Below are positions 5,507 through 5,519 of a DNA stretch of 5,519 bases, one piece after another (position 1 is the first letter of the stretch; every line of letters begins with the position of its first letter). This DNA comes from Nitrospira sp. Its GTDB lineage: Bacteria > Nitrospirota > Nitrospiria > Nitrospirales > Nitrospiraceae. The DNA is taken from contig JANYEF010000012.1 of the NCBI GenBank assembly GCA_025363325.1, forward strand, positions 1 to 5,519, given 5' to 3'. The notes beneath the pieces were generated by a model. That model did not search any database. It was not told the origin of the DNA and saw only the letters and a program-made list of their open reading frames with translations. A program made the position numbers and the translations under genes.

Positions 5507-5513
5507 CCTCCTT
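5507..5513 (-). promoter_or_regulatory. consensus Shine-Dalgarno AAGGAGG
   Basis: On the minus strand AAGGAGG is followed by seven bases and the ATG at 5499. It is the strongest ribosome-binding site in the window, compared with GGAG, GAGG or GGG elsewhere. It suggests that the secreted copper-type protein is made in larger amounts than the operon products. The promoter lies outside the window. Confidence 0.8.
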
Positions 5514-5519
5514 GTGATG

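Overview
The window looks like chromosome from a Nitrospira-type nitrite oxidiser or comammox bacterium (phylum Nitrospirota). This rests on a divergent cytochrome bd-like oxidase subunit, a periplasmic copper-type protein and GC-rich coding with short spacers. The taxonomic call is inference from protein character. All six genes I can support lie on the minus strand, so transcription runs from high to low coordinates.

Transcription order. (1) At 4702-5499 a secreted protein with a cupredoxin-like copper site forms its own unit, with a near-perfect Shine-Dalgarno sequence at 5507-5513 and a 14-bp hairpin terminator at 4633-4664. (2) After that terminator comes a likely five-gene operon: a BchU/CrtF-type SAM methyltransferase (3545-4534), a DUF420/CtaM-like membrane protein (2717-3433), a small zinc-ribbon protein with two PCP_red-like segments (2107-2607), a multi-spanning membrane protein of unknown family (968-2023), and a cytochrome bd-like oxidase subunit I (1-818) that runs off the window edge before its C-terminus.

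The operon reads as a respiratory oxidase plus accessory factors. The oxidase keeps the high-spin heme histidine, but by eye it lacks the canonical b558 histidine. CtaM/DUF420 proteins are known as maturation factors of heme-copper oxidases. The methyltransferase and PCP_red segments resemble parts of (bacterio)chlorophyll-pathway enzymes, although nothing else here suggests phototrophy. A role in maturing an unusual oxidase or its cofactor is inference.

The most unusual signal is not coding. Each of the four spacers inside the operon carries an imperfect inverted repeat built from short tandem units, and the unit length differs by spacer: 9 bp (3450-3546), 7 bp (2618-2717 and 2033-2118) and 8 bp (867-935). 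In several cases the repeat reaches the stop codon of the gene before it or the ribosome-binding site of the gene after it. One 28-bp arm occurs twice with a single difference, each time at a stop codon. The repeats also create false upstream start codons for two genes. No stretch above 300 bases lacks a gene, and I saw no rRNA, tRNA, CRISPR array or insertion sequence.
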